From NCBI RefSeq assembly GCF_001442615.1, contig NZ_LMXN01000022.1:1-63758 (forward strand): a stretch of DNA of 63,758 bases. The letters are read 5' to 3'. A program made the translations under genes and the position numbers. Source of the stretch: Algoriphagus resistens. Lineage in GTDB: Bacteria; Bacteroidota; Bacteroidia; Cytophagales; Cyclobacteriaceae. Position 1 is the first letter of the stretch. Each line of letters starts with the position of its first letter. Below are positions 55,780 through 63,758 of this stretch, one piece after another. Under the pieces are notes generated by a model. That model did not search any database, was not told the DNA's origin, and worked only from the letters and a program-made list of their open reading frames with translations.

Positions 55780-55783
55780 ATGA
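55688..55783 (+). CDS. Putative micro-ORF of repeat unit E1, coupled to the dipeptidase gene
   Basis: 31 codons (MKSSMTKTSHTG ... QIIII), stop TGA sharing ATGA with ATG 55780. Compared with D1 it differs at six bases, four of them in the inner hairpin and mutually compensating. Translation unproven. Confidence 0.35.
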   Translation: MKSSMTKTSHTGMIIMHARFHMALKRQIIII

Positions 55784-57390
55784 AAAGGAAATTTTCGGAT
55801 TTGCACTGTCACAATCACATGCGGGCACATCTACATATGCAGGAAAAAAGGGGGATTTACGAGAAAAAGGATGAATTCAGTCCCTGGACAGTAATTTCTT
55901 CCAATAGAACAGGGTATGTAAAAGGCAAAATGGGGGCTTCGTATAGTCAGTGTGATTTGGTGAAAGCCTGGAATGGAAATGTACGATTAACATTCAATTC
56001 TTTATATCCGCTTGAGCGGGAGTTTGTTCTGGGCTTGAAAAAAATCAACTCAGTTGATTTGTTGAATATTGCAATCGGAGTAAGTACCCATCACAAATTA
56101 CCGCTCCGTGATCTGATTCAGACTTTTTACATGCGCATTCCCCGCAAAACAGTGAATTATGTACAATCCAAAAAATATGATTATTGGGAATCTCTGAAGC
56201 GGGAATTTGAATTTGTGCTCATGGATTCAGGGAAAACAATTGCATGCAATAAAATCCATACTTCGGGTGTTTTGCGGAGAATTTTTGAAAATGAAAAGAA
56301 GCGGGCAACCAAATTCAGAAATGAACTTTGGGCGGAGAATGTCCGCTATTTGATTCCGGACTCCAAAGTCACATTAGAAGAATCTTTGCAGAAAGACGAT
56401 GAAATTACGATGATTCTTACCATCGAGGGGTCGCATGCACTGGGAACAGATCTTTTGGAAAAAGAAAAAATTTCAATTGCGGAAATCTCAAAAAGAATTC
56501 AGGAAATCAAAAATGACTGGCAAGTCCCTGTCTTCTTTATCACTTTTTCCCATCACTTCAACAACAATCTTTGTGGACATGCCCACTCTATTCCTGACAA
56601 AGGGAAAATCCTATTGGATCAAGCACATAATATGAACACAGGCTTTACCGATCATGGGAAAAGGATTGTGTTGGAGTTATTAGGTCTGGACAAAAACCTC
56701 GAAAAAGACCCTAAATTTGGATACAGAATTCTCATTGATGTCAAGCATATGAGTGCTTGTGGCAGAAAGGAATTCTACGATCAAATCGTTCGGCCTTGTC
56801 TTGCAAAAGGAGATAAAATTCCTGTAATAGCATCGCATTGTGGATTTTCCGGTATCCAGTCCTTACAGGACCATATAGATTGCTTTCATAAAGAAAAAGA
56901 TGACTACTGTGACGATACTGAGAAATTCAATGCCTGGAATATCAATGTCTGTGAAGAGGATATTGAGATGATCGTGAAGACAGATGGGCTTTTCGGACTT
57001 TCATTTGATCAACGCATTCTTGGAATTACCAAAAAGAATAAAAAATCCAGACGAAATGGGATTGAACTTCTATGGGATAATATTGAAGGAATTGCAAAGG
57101 CTGCTTATAACAATCCCAACCTCACTGACGTGGAAAAGACCAAGATCTGGAAGTGCATGACATTAGGTACTGATTTTGAAGGCTTAATCGACCCAATTGA
57201 CCATTATCCTACGGTATTGGAATTTGAGCTTTTTTCAAATAATCTCATTTTTGAAATAGAACAAGCGCGGAAAGACCCAACTGCCAAACATCTTGCCCAT
57301 CTCACATCACGGGAAGATACAGAAGCCCTTGTAGACGACTTTTGTTACAATAATGCGGAGGCATTTGTGAAAGCGAATTATCCGAAATAA
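55780..57390 (+). CDS. Membrane-dipeptidase-like (peptidase M19) zinc hydrolase
   Basis: 536 residues from ATG 55780. M19 motifs: DLHCHNH at the start (His9, His11), LTIEGSHALG (bridging Glu), FFITFSHHFNNNLCGHAHS, ILIDVKHMS, VIASHCGFSG and GTDFEGLIDPID. Such enzymes use two zincs to split dipeptides or beta-lactam-like and D-amino-acid substrates. Unusual points: no signal peptide or anchor although most relatives are exported, and a length well above the usual 330-420, with inserts at about 40-190. It begins exactly at the end of repeat array E and has no partner gene on its strand. Confidence 0.8.
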   Translation: MKRKFSDLHCHNHMRAHLHMQEKRGIYEKKDEFSPWTVISSNRTGYVKGKMGASYSQCDLVKAWNGNVRLTFNSLYPLEREFVLGLKKINSVDLLNIAIGVSTHHKLPLRDLIQTFYMRIPRKTVNYVQSKKYDYWESLKREFEFVLMDSGKTIACNKIHTSGVLRRIFENEKKRATKFRNELWAENVRYLIPDSKVTLEESLQKDDEITMILTIEGSHALGTDLLEKEKISIAEISKRIQEIKNDWQVPVFFITFSHHFNNNLCGHAHSIPDKGKILLDQAHNMNTGFTDHGKRIVLELLGLDKNLEKDPKFGYRILIDVKHMSACGRKEFYDQIVRPCLAKGDKIPVIASHCGFSGIQSLQDHIDCFHKEKDDYCDDTEKFNAWNINVCEEDIEMIVKTDGLFGLSFDQRILGITKKNKKSRRNGIELLWDNIEGIAKAAYNNPNLTDVEKTKIWKCMTLGTDFEGLIDPIDHYPTVLEFELFSNNLIFEIEQARKDPTAKHLAHLTSREDTEALVDDFCYNNAEAFVKANYPK

Positions 57391-57540
57391 GACCAGTAAC
57401 CGAAGACGGGTGACCGACCTACCCTTGATGATATAGCCTGGCACTAATTCTATTGCTTTTGTCTCATTCAGGATAAACCGAAATCCTACATAGTACAATA
57501 GCTAACTACTTGTATCTAACGTTTTGCTACCCCAAAAAAG

Positions 57541-58500
57541 CTATTCTTCCCCAAAAATTTCCTTCACTACCCAGCCTTTGCCCCATTCTTCTCTTTCGTG
57601 TTCTGTCCATAATTCAGGATAGAAAATAACCTTCTGAAAGCGCGGAGGCAAATATTTCTGCCAGTTGGTACCCCCTGTCGCAGCTATATCCATAGGATCT
57701 TTTTGCAGAAAACGGACGGCTGACTTATAATGCGCAAGTGGCCAAAACACATTTGCCTTCAAATCAAATTGCTTCATCGCCTCCGTTAATTCTTCTGAAG
57801 GATTTGGAATATCTATATAGCGCTGCCATAAATTTTTGCGTCTGTATGCATCCATCAGATCCATCAATTTCTTACGGTATTTCGCTTCAAAGTTCTTTAG
57901 TGTAAGCGTTTTTTCACCGGTTGCCAATTCGATTGCCCCCTGCTGCCAATACAGATTTTCAAAAATCTCATCTGTAGGTGTATGGAAATCAGGATCAGTA
58001 CGTTTATTTAAAGCAACAAGGTTAAAAGCATCTGTGGCCATCAATTCAATTTCACGATATTGAGCACTTTGAAAACCACTCGCAGGAAGCAATGACATTC
58101 GGAATTTGAGAAATTGCTCCTGCTCCATTCCTTTCCACATCACAGCAAATGAGCTGATCAACTGATCAAAATACATATTGATCCGTTCCAACCTAGCTTT
58201 AAAAAACACCTCATTAATTGGCTGTTTATCTGATATTTGCTCTATTTCAGAAATAATCAACTTGAAATACAATTCGGTGATCTGATGATAGATAATAAAG
58301 ATTTTTTCGTCCTTAAAAGAGGTCTTCGGCTGCTGCAGTGAAAGCAACACATCCAAGTTGATATAATCCCAATAGGCCAAATAATCGGCATACTGCAACC
58401 CTTCCAGGTAAGAAAGCATATCCTGTCCCGAAGCCTTGAATTTCTTCTCCAGCAGCTCTATTTTTTCTAATATCTTAGGATCAAATTCGGATTCTTGCAT
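57541..58500 (-). CDS. kynA: Tryptophan 2,3-dioxygenase
   Basis: 319 residues, haem enzyme of the kynurenine pathway that converts L-tryptophan to N-formylkynurenine. Recognised from YHQITELYFKLIISEIEQI, SGFQSAQYREIELM (substrate-binding Arg), PDFHTPTDEIFENLYWQQ and ATGGTNWQKYLPPRFQKVIFYPELW with the threonine loop. Divergent from a glutaryl-CoA dehydrogenase gene 118 bases away, which fits full tryptophan breakdown through glutaryl-CoA; the intermediate kynurenine genes are not in the window. Confidence 0.95.
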   Translation of the reverse strand: MQESEFDPKILEKIELLEKKFKASGQDMLSYLEGLQYADYLAYWDYINLDVLLSLQQPKTSFKDEKIFIIYHQITELYFKLIISEIEQISDKQPINEVFFKARLERINMYFDQLISSFAVMWKGMEQEQFLKFRMSLLPASGFQSAQYREIELMATDAFNLVALNKRTDPDFHTPTDEIFENLYWQQGAIELATGEKTLTLKNFEAKYRKKLMDLMDAYRRKNLWQRYIDIPNPSEELTEAMKQFDLKANVFWPLAHYKSAVRFLQKDPMDIAATGGTNWQKYLPPRFQKVIFYPELWTEHEREEWGKGWVVKEIFGEE

Positions 58501-58618
58501 CTGTGCTTTTAGTATAAAAAGATAGTAATTTCGTCAGCGATCTATTTACTTAGAATCAGCTAGGGTTTTTAAATTCCCGACAAAAGTCACAGATTCATCT
58601 TAATAAACCAAAAATAAC

Positions 58619-59824
58619 ATGGAGTCAGTTGAAATCCGGAAGTCTTTGAAGCAAGATACCTTCGATGGTGTTGATTTTTTAGACCTTGATGACCTGCTCA
58701 CCGAGGAGCACAAATTGATCAGGACTTCCATCCGCGAATTTGTCAAAAAAGAGATTTCTCCATTCATTGAAGATTGGGCTCAGAAGGCACATTTCCCCAC
58801 CGGTATTGTCAAAAAATTTGGGGACGTCGGAGCTTTTGGCCCACAGATTCCCGAACAATATGGCGCAGGTGGATTGGATTATATTTCCTATGGATTGATT
58901 ATGCAGGAGTTAGAACGTGGCGATTCAGGCATGCGCTCGACAGCTTCAGTGCAAGGGTCACTGGTGATGTACCCTATTTATAAGTTTGGCTCAGAAGAGC
59001 AGCGTAATAAGTATTTGCCCAAACTAGCTTCCGGAGAAATGCTGGGCTGCTTCGGTCTTACTGAACCTGACCACGGCTCCAACCCAAGCGGCATGGTTAC
59101 CAATTTCAAAGATATAGGTGATCATTATCTATTGAATGGCGCCAAAATGTGGATCTCCAATTCGCCGCAGGCGGATATTGCGGTGGTTTGGGCGAAAGAT
59201 GAAGCCGGCAGAATTCACGGCTTGATCGTAGAGCGGGGCATGGAAGGCTTTAGTACTCCGGAAACCCATGGGAAATGGTCACTTCGGGCCTCATGCACGG
59301 GTGAACTTGTTTTTGATAATGTAAAAGTCCCTAAGGAAAATCTTCTTCCAGGCAAATCAGGTCTTGGAGCTCCGTTGATGTGCCTGGATTCTGCCCGTTT
59401 TGGAATAGCCTGGGGTGCCATAGGTGCTGCAATGGATTGCTACGAGTCTGCAAGAAAATATACCGCTGAACGAATCCAATTCGGCAAACCTATCGCAAGT
59501 TTTCAACTGGTGCAGAAGAAGCTTTCAGAAATGCTCACAGAAATAACAAAAGCACAACTGTTAGCCTGGAAAGTTGGCAAGATGATGAATGAGGGCAAAG
59601 CCAAGACGGTTCACATCTCCATGGCTAAACGAAACAATGTGGAAATGGCGCTAAACATAGCAAGAGAAGCTAGACAAATCCATGGAGGAATGGGAATCAC
59701 GGGTGAATATCCGATTATGCGTCATATGATGAATCTGGAATCGGTGATCACCTATGAAGGTACACACGATATCCACCTGTTGATTTTAGGGCAAGAGATT
59801 ACCGGAATTCCGGCTTTTGTATAA
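58619..59824 (+). CDS. gcdH: Glutaryl-CoA dehydrogenase (acyl-CoA dehydrogenase family)
   Basis: 401 residues. FAD-dependent acyl-CoA dehydrogenase: LTEEHKLIRTSIREFVKKEI, LGCFGLTEPDHGSNPSGM, KMWISNSPQADIAVVWAKDE and the catalytic Glu in VITYEGTHDIHLLILGQEITG, the last matching the glutaryl-CoA dehydrogenase variant of the motif. Converts glutaryl-CoA to crotonyl-CoA in lysine, hydroxylysine and tryptophan breakdown. Divergent from the tryptophan dioxygenase gene. Confidence 0.94.
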   Translation: MESVEIRKSLKQDTFDGVDFLDLDDLLTEEHKLIRTSIREFVKKEISPFIEDWAQKAHFPTGIVKKFGDVGAFGPQIPEQYGAGGLDYISYGLIMQELERGDSGMRSTASVQGSLVMYPIYKFGSEEQRNKYLPKLASGEMLGCFGLTEPDHGSNPSGMVTNFKDIGDHYLLNGAKMWISNSPQADIAVVWAKDEAGRIHGLIVERGMEGFSTPETHGKWSLRASCTGELVFDNVKVPKENLLPGKSGLGAPLMCLDSARFGIAWGAIGAAMDCYESARKYTAERIQFGKPIASFQLVQKKLSEMLTEITKAQLLAWKVGKMMNEGKAKTVHISMAKRNNVEMALNIAREARQIHGGMGITGEYPIMRHMMNLESVITYEGTHDIHLLILGQEITGIPAFV

Positions 59825-59941
59825 TCGAAATAGTAACCGCAAAAGAACACTGGGGCTTTCGAGGAGGGTGTGAAAATTTTCTTGTAGAATTGATTTTGTC
59901 TGAGGCCTGTCCAAGAATACCTGTAGGAAAATAAAATAATT

Positions 59942-59976
59942 GCGTCCGGTCTGCTAGGTTAAACAGAGCCGGACGC
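59942..59976 (-). terminator. Hairpin terminator of the SulP gene
   Basis: GCGTCCGG and CCGGACGC form a perfect 8-bp stem. Read on the minus strand it is followed by AATTATTTTATTTT, so it serves the SulP gene ending at 60011; it may also stop gcdH transcripts. Confidence 0.75.
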
Positions 59977-60010
59977 CTACAATAGGTTTAGGTAGTATTC
60001 AACCTGAGTT

Positions 60011-61543
60011 TTATGCGAGATTATCGGTAACCACCTTATAACTAGGATCTTCCAGGATATTGATTTCAAGAATCTCATCCGCTTTGGCCAACAACCTCTT
60101 ACAATCAGGACTTAGATGCCGTAGATGTACTTTTTTTCCCACCTTCATATAACGCTCGGTGATTTTGTTGAGCGCTTCGATGGCTGACATATCCACCACT
60201 CTGCTTTCTGCAAAATCTATGATCACTTCATCCGGATCATTTAGCACATCAAACTTCTCATTAAATGCCGAGACAGAAGCAAAAAACAAAGGGCCAAAGA
60301 TTTCGTAATGCTTGATTCCATTTTCATCCACATGTTTGCGCGCACGGATACGTTTTGCATTGTCCCATGCAAAGAAAAGGGCAGCCAAGATTACGCCTGT
60401 CAAAACAGCAAGAGCCAGATTATGCATAATAGCAGTTATAATAGTCACAAGAAACATCAGGAAAACATCCTTTTGTGGCATCTTGGTGATAGTCTTGATA
60501 CTTGCCCATTCAAAGGTTCCTATAGCCACCATTATCATAAGACCGGTCAGTGCTGCCATAGGGACCTGCTCAATTAGGCCGGAACCAAAAACAATAAACA
60601 CCAAAAGCATCACTGCAGCCACTATCCCAGAAAGTCTGGCACGCGCTCCATTTGATACGTTGATCAGACTCTGGCCAATCATCGCGCAACCGCCCATTCC
60701 AGAAAAGAATCCAGAGGTAACATTAGCAATACCCTGTGCAACAGCCTCTTTATTACTTCTCCCGCGCGTTTCGGTGATCTCATCTACGATATTAAGTGTC
60801 AAAAGACTTTCTATCAGCCCCACACCCGCCATAATAGCTGAATATGGCAGAATCAGAAGAAGGGCCTCCAAAGTTAACGGGATACCGGGGATGTGAAAGG
60901 GAGGAAATCCACCTTTTATGCTTGCAATATCACCTACTGTCCTTGTGTCGATTTTCAGGACAGCAACTAATCCAAATACTACCAAAATCGCTACAAGTGA
61001 CGCTGGTACTGCCTTAGTAAGTTTTGGAAGACCCCAGATAATCAGCATTGTAAGCAGCACAAGTCCCAAAAGAATATAAAGGGATGTTCCGTTTAGCCAG
61101 TTTCCATCAGCTCCCTTAAACTGGTCTAACTGGGACATAAAAATGATAATGGCCAGTCCGTTTACAAATCCGAATATTACCGGATGGGGAACCAGTCGCA
61201 TGAGTTTGCCCAACCGAAGTGAGCCTGCCAGAATTTGGATTAATCCGGATAAAATTACTGCCGCAAATACATATTCCACTCCGTGGGAGACCGCCAGTGA
61301 TACGATAACAACAGCTATTGCTCCCGTAGCCCCCGAGATCATACCCGGTCTCCCGCCCAAAATGGCGGTGACCAATCCCATCACAAATGCGGCATAAAGA
61401 CCTGTCAAAGGAGAGAGTCCCGCAATCAAAGCGAATGCTACAGCCTCGGGCACAAGAGCCATGGCTACGGTAAGCCCAGACAGGACTTCGGTTTTGTAGT
61501 CAACACGCTGACTGAAATCAAATAAATTAAAGTATTTTTTCAT
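60011..61543 (-). CDS. SulP-family inorganic anion transporter
   Basis: 510 residues. Sulfate-transporter core with about eleven to fourteen helices (EVLSGLTVAMALVPEAVAFALIAGLSPLTGLYAAFV; GMISGATGAIAVVIVSLAVSHG; VGLIESLLTLNIVDEITETRGRSNKEAVAQGIANV; GGCAMIGQSLINVSNGARARLSGI) and a C-terminal STAS domain (VIIDFAESRVVDMSAIEALNKITERYMKVG). Transports sulfate, bicarbonate or another anion; this branch is often BicA-like bicarbonate:Na+ symport, unproven here. Confidence 0.93.
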   Translation of the reverse strand: MKKYFNLFDFSQRVDYKTEVLSGLTVAMALVPEAVAFALIAGLSPLTGLYAAFVMGLVTAILGGRPGMISGATGAIAVVIVSLAVSHGVEYVFAAVILSGLIQILAGSLRLGKLMRLVPHPVIFGFVNGLAIIIFMSQLDQFKGADGNWLNGTSLYILLGLVLLTMLIIWGLPKLTKAVPASLVAILVVFGLVAVLKIDTRTVGDIASIKGGFPPFHIPGIPLTLEALLLILPYSAIMAGVGLIESLLTLNIVDEITETRGRSNKEAVAQGIANVTSGFFSGMGGCAMIGQSLINVSNGARARLSGIVAAVMLLVFIVFGSGLIEQVPMAALTGLMIMVAIGTFEWASIKTITKMPQKDVFLMFLVTIITAIMHNLALAVLTGVILAALFFAWDNAKRIRARKHVDENGIKHYEIFGPLFFASVSAFNEKFDVLNDPDEVIIDFAESRVVDMSAIEALNKITERYMKVGKKVHLRHLSPDCKRLLAKADEILEINILEDPSYKVVTDNLA

Positions 61544-62321
61544 ATAATGAATAGGAATAGGTATGTAAGAACAATATCCACCACAATGGAGAACGGATAT
61601 CGGAAAACATATTACTTATAGGGAAATAGAGAAAAGGCCAGTCCACTAAAATGGAACTTAAAAAATCAAGGTGGCGTAGTGCCGAAGCGTATAGTGAGAA
61701 ATGTGCCCATTTTGTTATTTACGATGGCAAAAGTAGTCGTTAAAAATTCAAAAAACAAAACGATGGAATCCAGAATCCAATTCTGGCAATATACCTGCAA
61801 TATCAGATTCACTATTCCTGTAAGCTATATTAATTGCTGAATTCCTAAAAGCCAATCACTCCATCTGAAGGCATAGTGGATCTTTTCTGCCCAAAGAAGC
61901 TAACTTAGCCTTTAAACTTTCTACAAGTTTCTTCTTTTCCTCTGCATGTATTGTCAGGATAAGAATTTCCCGCTTTAGCCTCCCAAAGTGTAAATCATTG
62001 TATAAGGCATTAGGAATTTTGTCAACCTATAAACTTAGAACTACAGTATAGGATTACAATTAAAGTACATAGGAATTGTAGACAATTTGTAGACGCTTCA
62101 ACACCCTTGCGTAGGACTTTTGTAGATGTATCAGGCTAGTTTGCCTACAACAGCTCAACTATTTTTGCCATTCAACAACATCAAATCGAAGCTTCCCTCT
62201 CATAGAAGCTCTCAGGGCGAATTTTGGGTTTATCAGAATCAGGCAGTTAATCTATCGATCATTTGAGCCCGGACAAACCTCTAACTATTTAGTTATCGTT
62301 ATCTCCCGCCTTCATTATAAT
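61544..62321. other. Long intergenic region, with one possible gene remnant
   Basis: About 780 bases between divergent genes. The minus strand at 61856-62026 has a 56-codon frame with good protein texture (FGRLKREILILTIHAEEKKKL) but no start codon, so it may be the tail of a lost gene. Otherwise nothing recognisable. Confidence 0.35.
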
Positions 62322-63758
62322 ATGAATATGCATTGTACAGACCTTACATGGAATCCAGGTTTCTCGCTAAGATATTTCTGCATCTTAAAACACCTCAAGG
62401 CAGTATTATGTGGCTATTATCGCAGCTATTATTCTTTGTTGTTTTTAACCTTTTTTACCTATGCATCCTCTCTGGCCCAAGTAATATACGTCAGTCCTAA
62501 TGGGAATGGAAACGGCTCAACCTGGGCACAGGCAAGTAATATCTACGATGCACTGGATAATGCTTCCGAAAATTCAGAATTGTGGCTTCGCCGCGGTGTA
62601 TATACGCTGGATGAGGAATTGACACTTCCAAGTACAGACATAAGTGTATACGGTGGGTTTAGGGGAACAGAGTCCACCCGAAATCAGAGAAATTTCGAAA
62701 ACAACAAGACTATCCTCGATGGGCAGAATAGTACAAGGATACTTTACCTTGACAGAGACGACTTCACTATAGATGGAGTTACTTTCAGAAACGGTTATAT
62801 AGGATTGGAAGATCCTGGTGATGGTAATAAAGGGGGAGGTGCGATATATGTTTGGTCAGCAGACAATAGTATTATCCGGAATTGCACCTTCCTAAATAAT
62901 GTTTCCGAAGGAGACAGGGGTGCAGGAGCAGTGTACAACCGCCATGGCGATAATACACTAATTGAGAATTGCACTTTTGACAACAACAGATTTCAAAGCT
63001 ACCCGCATGATTCCAATGGTGGCGGGGCTATTCATAATTGGACAGATGGGTTAACCATTAAAAACACGGTATTCAGGAATAATTCTTCACATAGACCTGG
63101 CGGAGCTATATATACATGGGGCTATCCGGTAATAATTGAAAACTGCGAGTTTGAGGATAATCATACCGGGCAAAGAGGCGGTGCAATTTATGACAATTCC
63201 GGATCAATAATCCGGATTACGAATAGCTTATTTGTCAACAATAGCGCAAGTGATGAGGGAGGAGCTATTTCGACAAGAGACAAGCTTGAAATATCCAATT
63301 CAACTTTTGTCAACAACAACAATACAGCAGTTACCTATCATTCTTATTCATTCTCGCCTGGACATGTTTTTATTTACAATAGTATTTTTTTTAATAATTC
63401 GCCTAAGGGTTCATTAGATCCTGACATTGCTTCTAGCACACTCAATACAGAGGCTACAGTATTAGACATTAGAAGAAATATTGTCAAAGCATTTTCAGAA
63501 GGCACAAATAATCTTATTAATGTCAATCCCCTATTTGTTGACAGTTCAAATGGCAATTATAGGCTACAGTCCGGCAGTCCGGCCCGTGATGCCGGTAATA
63601 TTAATCTATATAACGACATATCCGGTACTCCCGCTGGAGCATCAAATGACCTAGATGAAAGGAACCGGGTATTTAATGGTATCCTTGACTATGGAGCTTA
63701 CGAATACCAAACTCATATTAACTGCACCACCATCACCAGGCCTGAGGGTGGAGCTGAC
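62322..63758 (+). CDS. Secreted right-handed parallel beta-helix protein, cut by the window end
   Basis: Open from ATG 62322 through the last base (479 codons, no stop), so the gene is partial. A 33-residue N-terminus precedes a hydrophobic export segment (SYYSLLFLTFFTYASSLAQ). Then VIYVSPNGNGNGSTWAQA, VYGGFRGTE and imperfect repeats of the type GGAIYVWSADNSIIRNCTFLNN, as in polymorphic-outer-membrane-type and pectate-lyase-like beta-helices, closing with SPARDAGN and NGILDYGAYEYQ. Such proteins are usually long surface adhesins or polysaccharide lyases with a C-terminal secretion domain (probably beyond the window). Confidence 0.86.
   Translation, partial: MNMHCTDLTWNPGFSLRYFCILKHLKAVLCGYYRSYYSLLFLTFFTYASSLAQVIYVSPNGNGNGSTWAQASNIYDALDNASENSELWLRRGVYTLDEELTLPSTDISVYGGFRGTESTRNQRNFENNKTILDGQNSTRILYLDRDDFTIDGVTFRNGYIGLEDPGDGNKGGGAIYVWSADNSIIRNCTFLNNVSEGDRGAGAVYNRHGDNTLIENCTFDNNRFQSYPHDSNGGGAIHNWTDGLTIKNTVFRNNSSHRPGGAIYTWGYPVIIENCEFEDNHTGQRGGAIYDNSGSIIRITNSLFVNNSASDEGGAISTRDKLEISNSTFVNNNNTAVTYHSYSFSPGHVFIYNSIFFNNSPKGSLDPDIASSTLNTEATVLDIRRNIVKAFSEGTNNLINVNPLFVDSSNGNYRLQSGSPARDAGNINLYNDISGTPAGASNDLDERNRVFNGILDYGAYEYQTHINCTTITRPEGGAD

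Noticed and set aside
60312..60896. 194-codon plus-strand open frame
   Set aside because: Antisense shadow of the SulP transporter gene, with low-complexity Ile/Thr/Ala composition typical of reverse-strand membrane-protein codons.

Overview
The window looks like chromosomal DNA from a member of the Bacteroidota, most likely a Cytophagales/Cyclobacteriaceae-type (Algoriphagus-like) bacterium. Evidence is a SusC/SusD pair with an ECF sigma factor and a FecR-type anti-sigma factor, GH92 and GH32 enzymes, many short lipoprotein signals, DUF1456 and YwbE proteins, moderate GC content and few Shine-Dalgarno sequences. The genus is inference; no rRNA or tRNA gene is visible.

Layout. 1-1.8 kb: a decayed TnpB element with an end hairpin, next to a frameshifted host gene. 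1.9-6 kb: VOC protein, lone sugar transferase, and a divergent DeoR regulator/MFS transporter pair with five TTGCAA boxes between them. 6.2-14.1 kb: penicillin-binding protein 1C and a giant alpha-2-macroglobulin lipoprotein, abutting. 14.8-21.1 kb: LLM oxidoreductase, AraC regulator, SDR, and a Crp-like/DLH/YdcZ/GNAT cluster. 21.4-36.3 kb: GH92, SDR/HxlR pair, then a polysaccharide-utilisation block (EEP lipoprotein, SusD, SusC, FecR, ECF sigma on the minus strand; GH32 on the plus strand). 36.3-47.2 kb: two unknown proteins, an Fe-S/KefF/Kef antiporter operon, a TetR-controlled RND efflux operon and an acyl-carrier-like protein. 47.3-53.8 kb: a broken lipoprotein gene, YwbE, DUF1456, VOC, two MATE transporters flanking a NagB-like isomerase. 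53.9-63.8 kb: Tat-type phosphoesterase, M19-type dipeptidase, divergent tryptophan dioxygenase/glutaryl-CoA dehydrogenase, SulP transporter, and a beta-helix surface protein cut by the window end.

The most unusual feature is a dispersed repeat family: 13 units of 87-101 bp at five loci (14.1, 15.9, 25.0, 52.0 and 55.6 kb). Each unit begins ATGAAATCGAGC or a close variant in its reading sense, contains an inner hairpin whose stem differs between units by compensatory base changes, and ends in an A/T-rich stretch. At four of five loci the array ends exactly at the ATG of a gene starting ATGAAA (alpha-2-macroglobulin, LLM oxidoreductase, NagB-like isomerase, dipeptidase). Nine units carry a short open frame; seven end in an ATGA stop/start overlap with the next unit, the gene itself or a following ATG. 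The repeat thus forms the whole proximal leader of unrelated genes. I do not recognise it as a named element and regard it as the best candidate for something undescribed.
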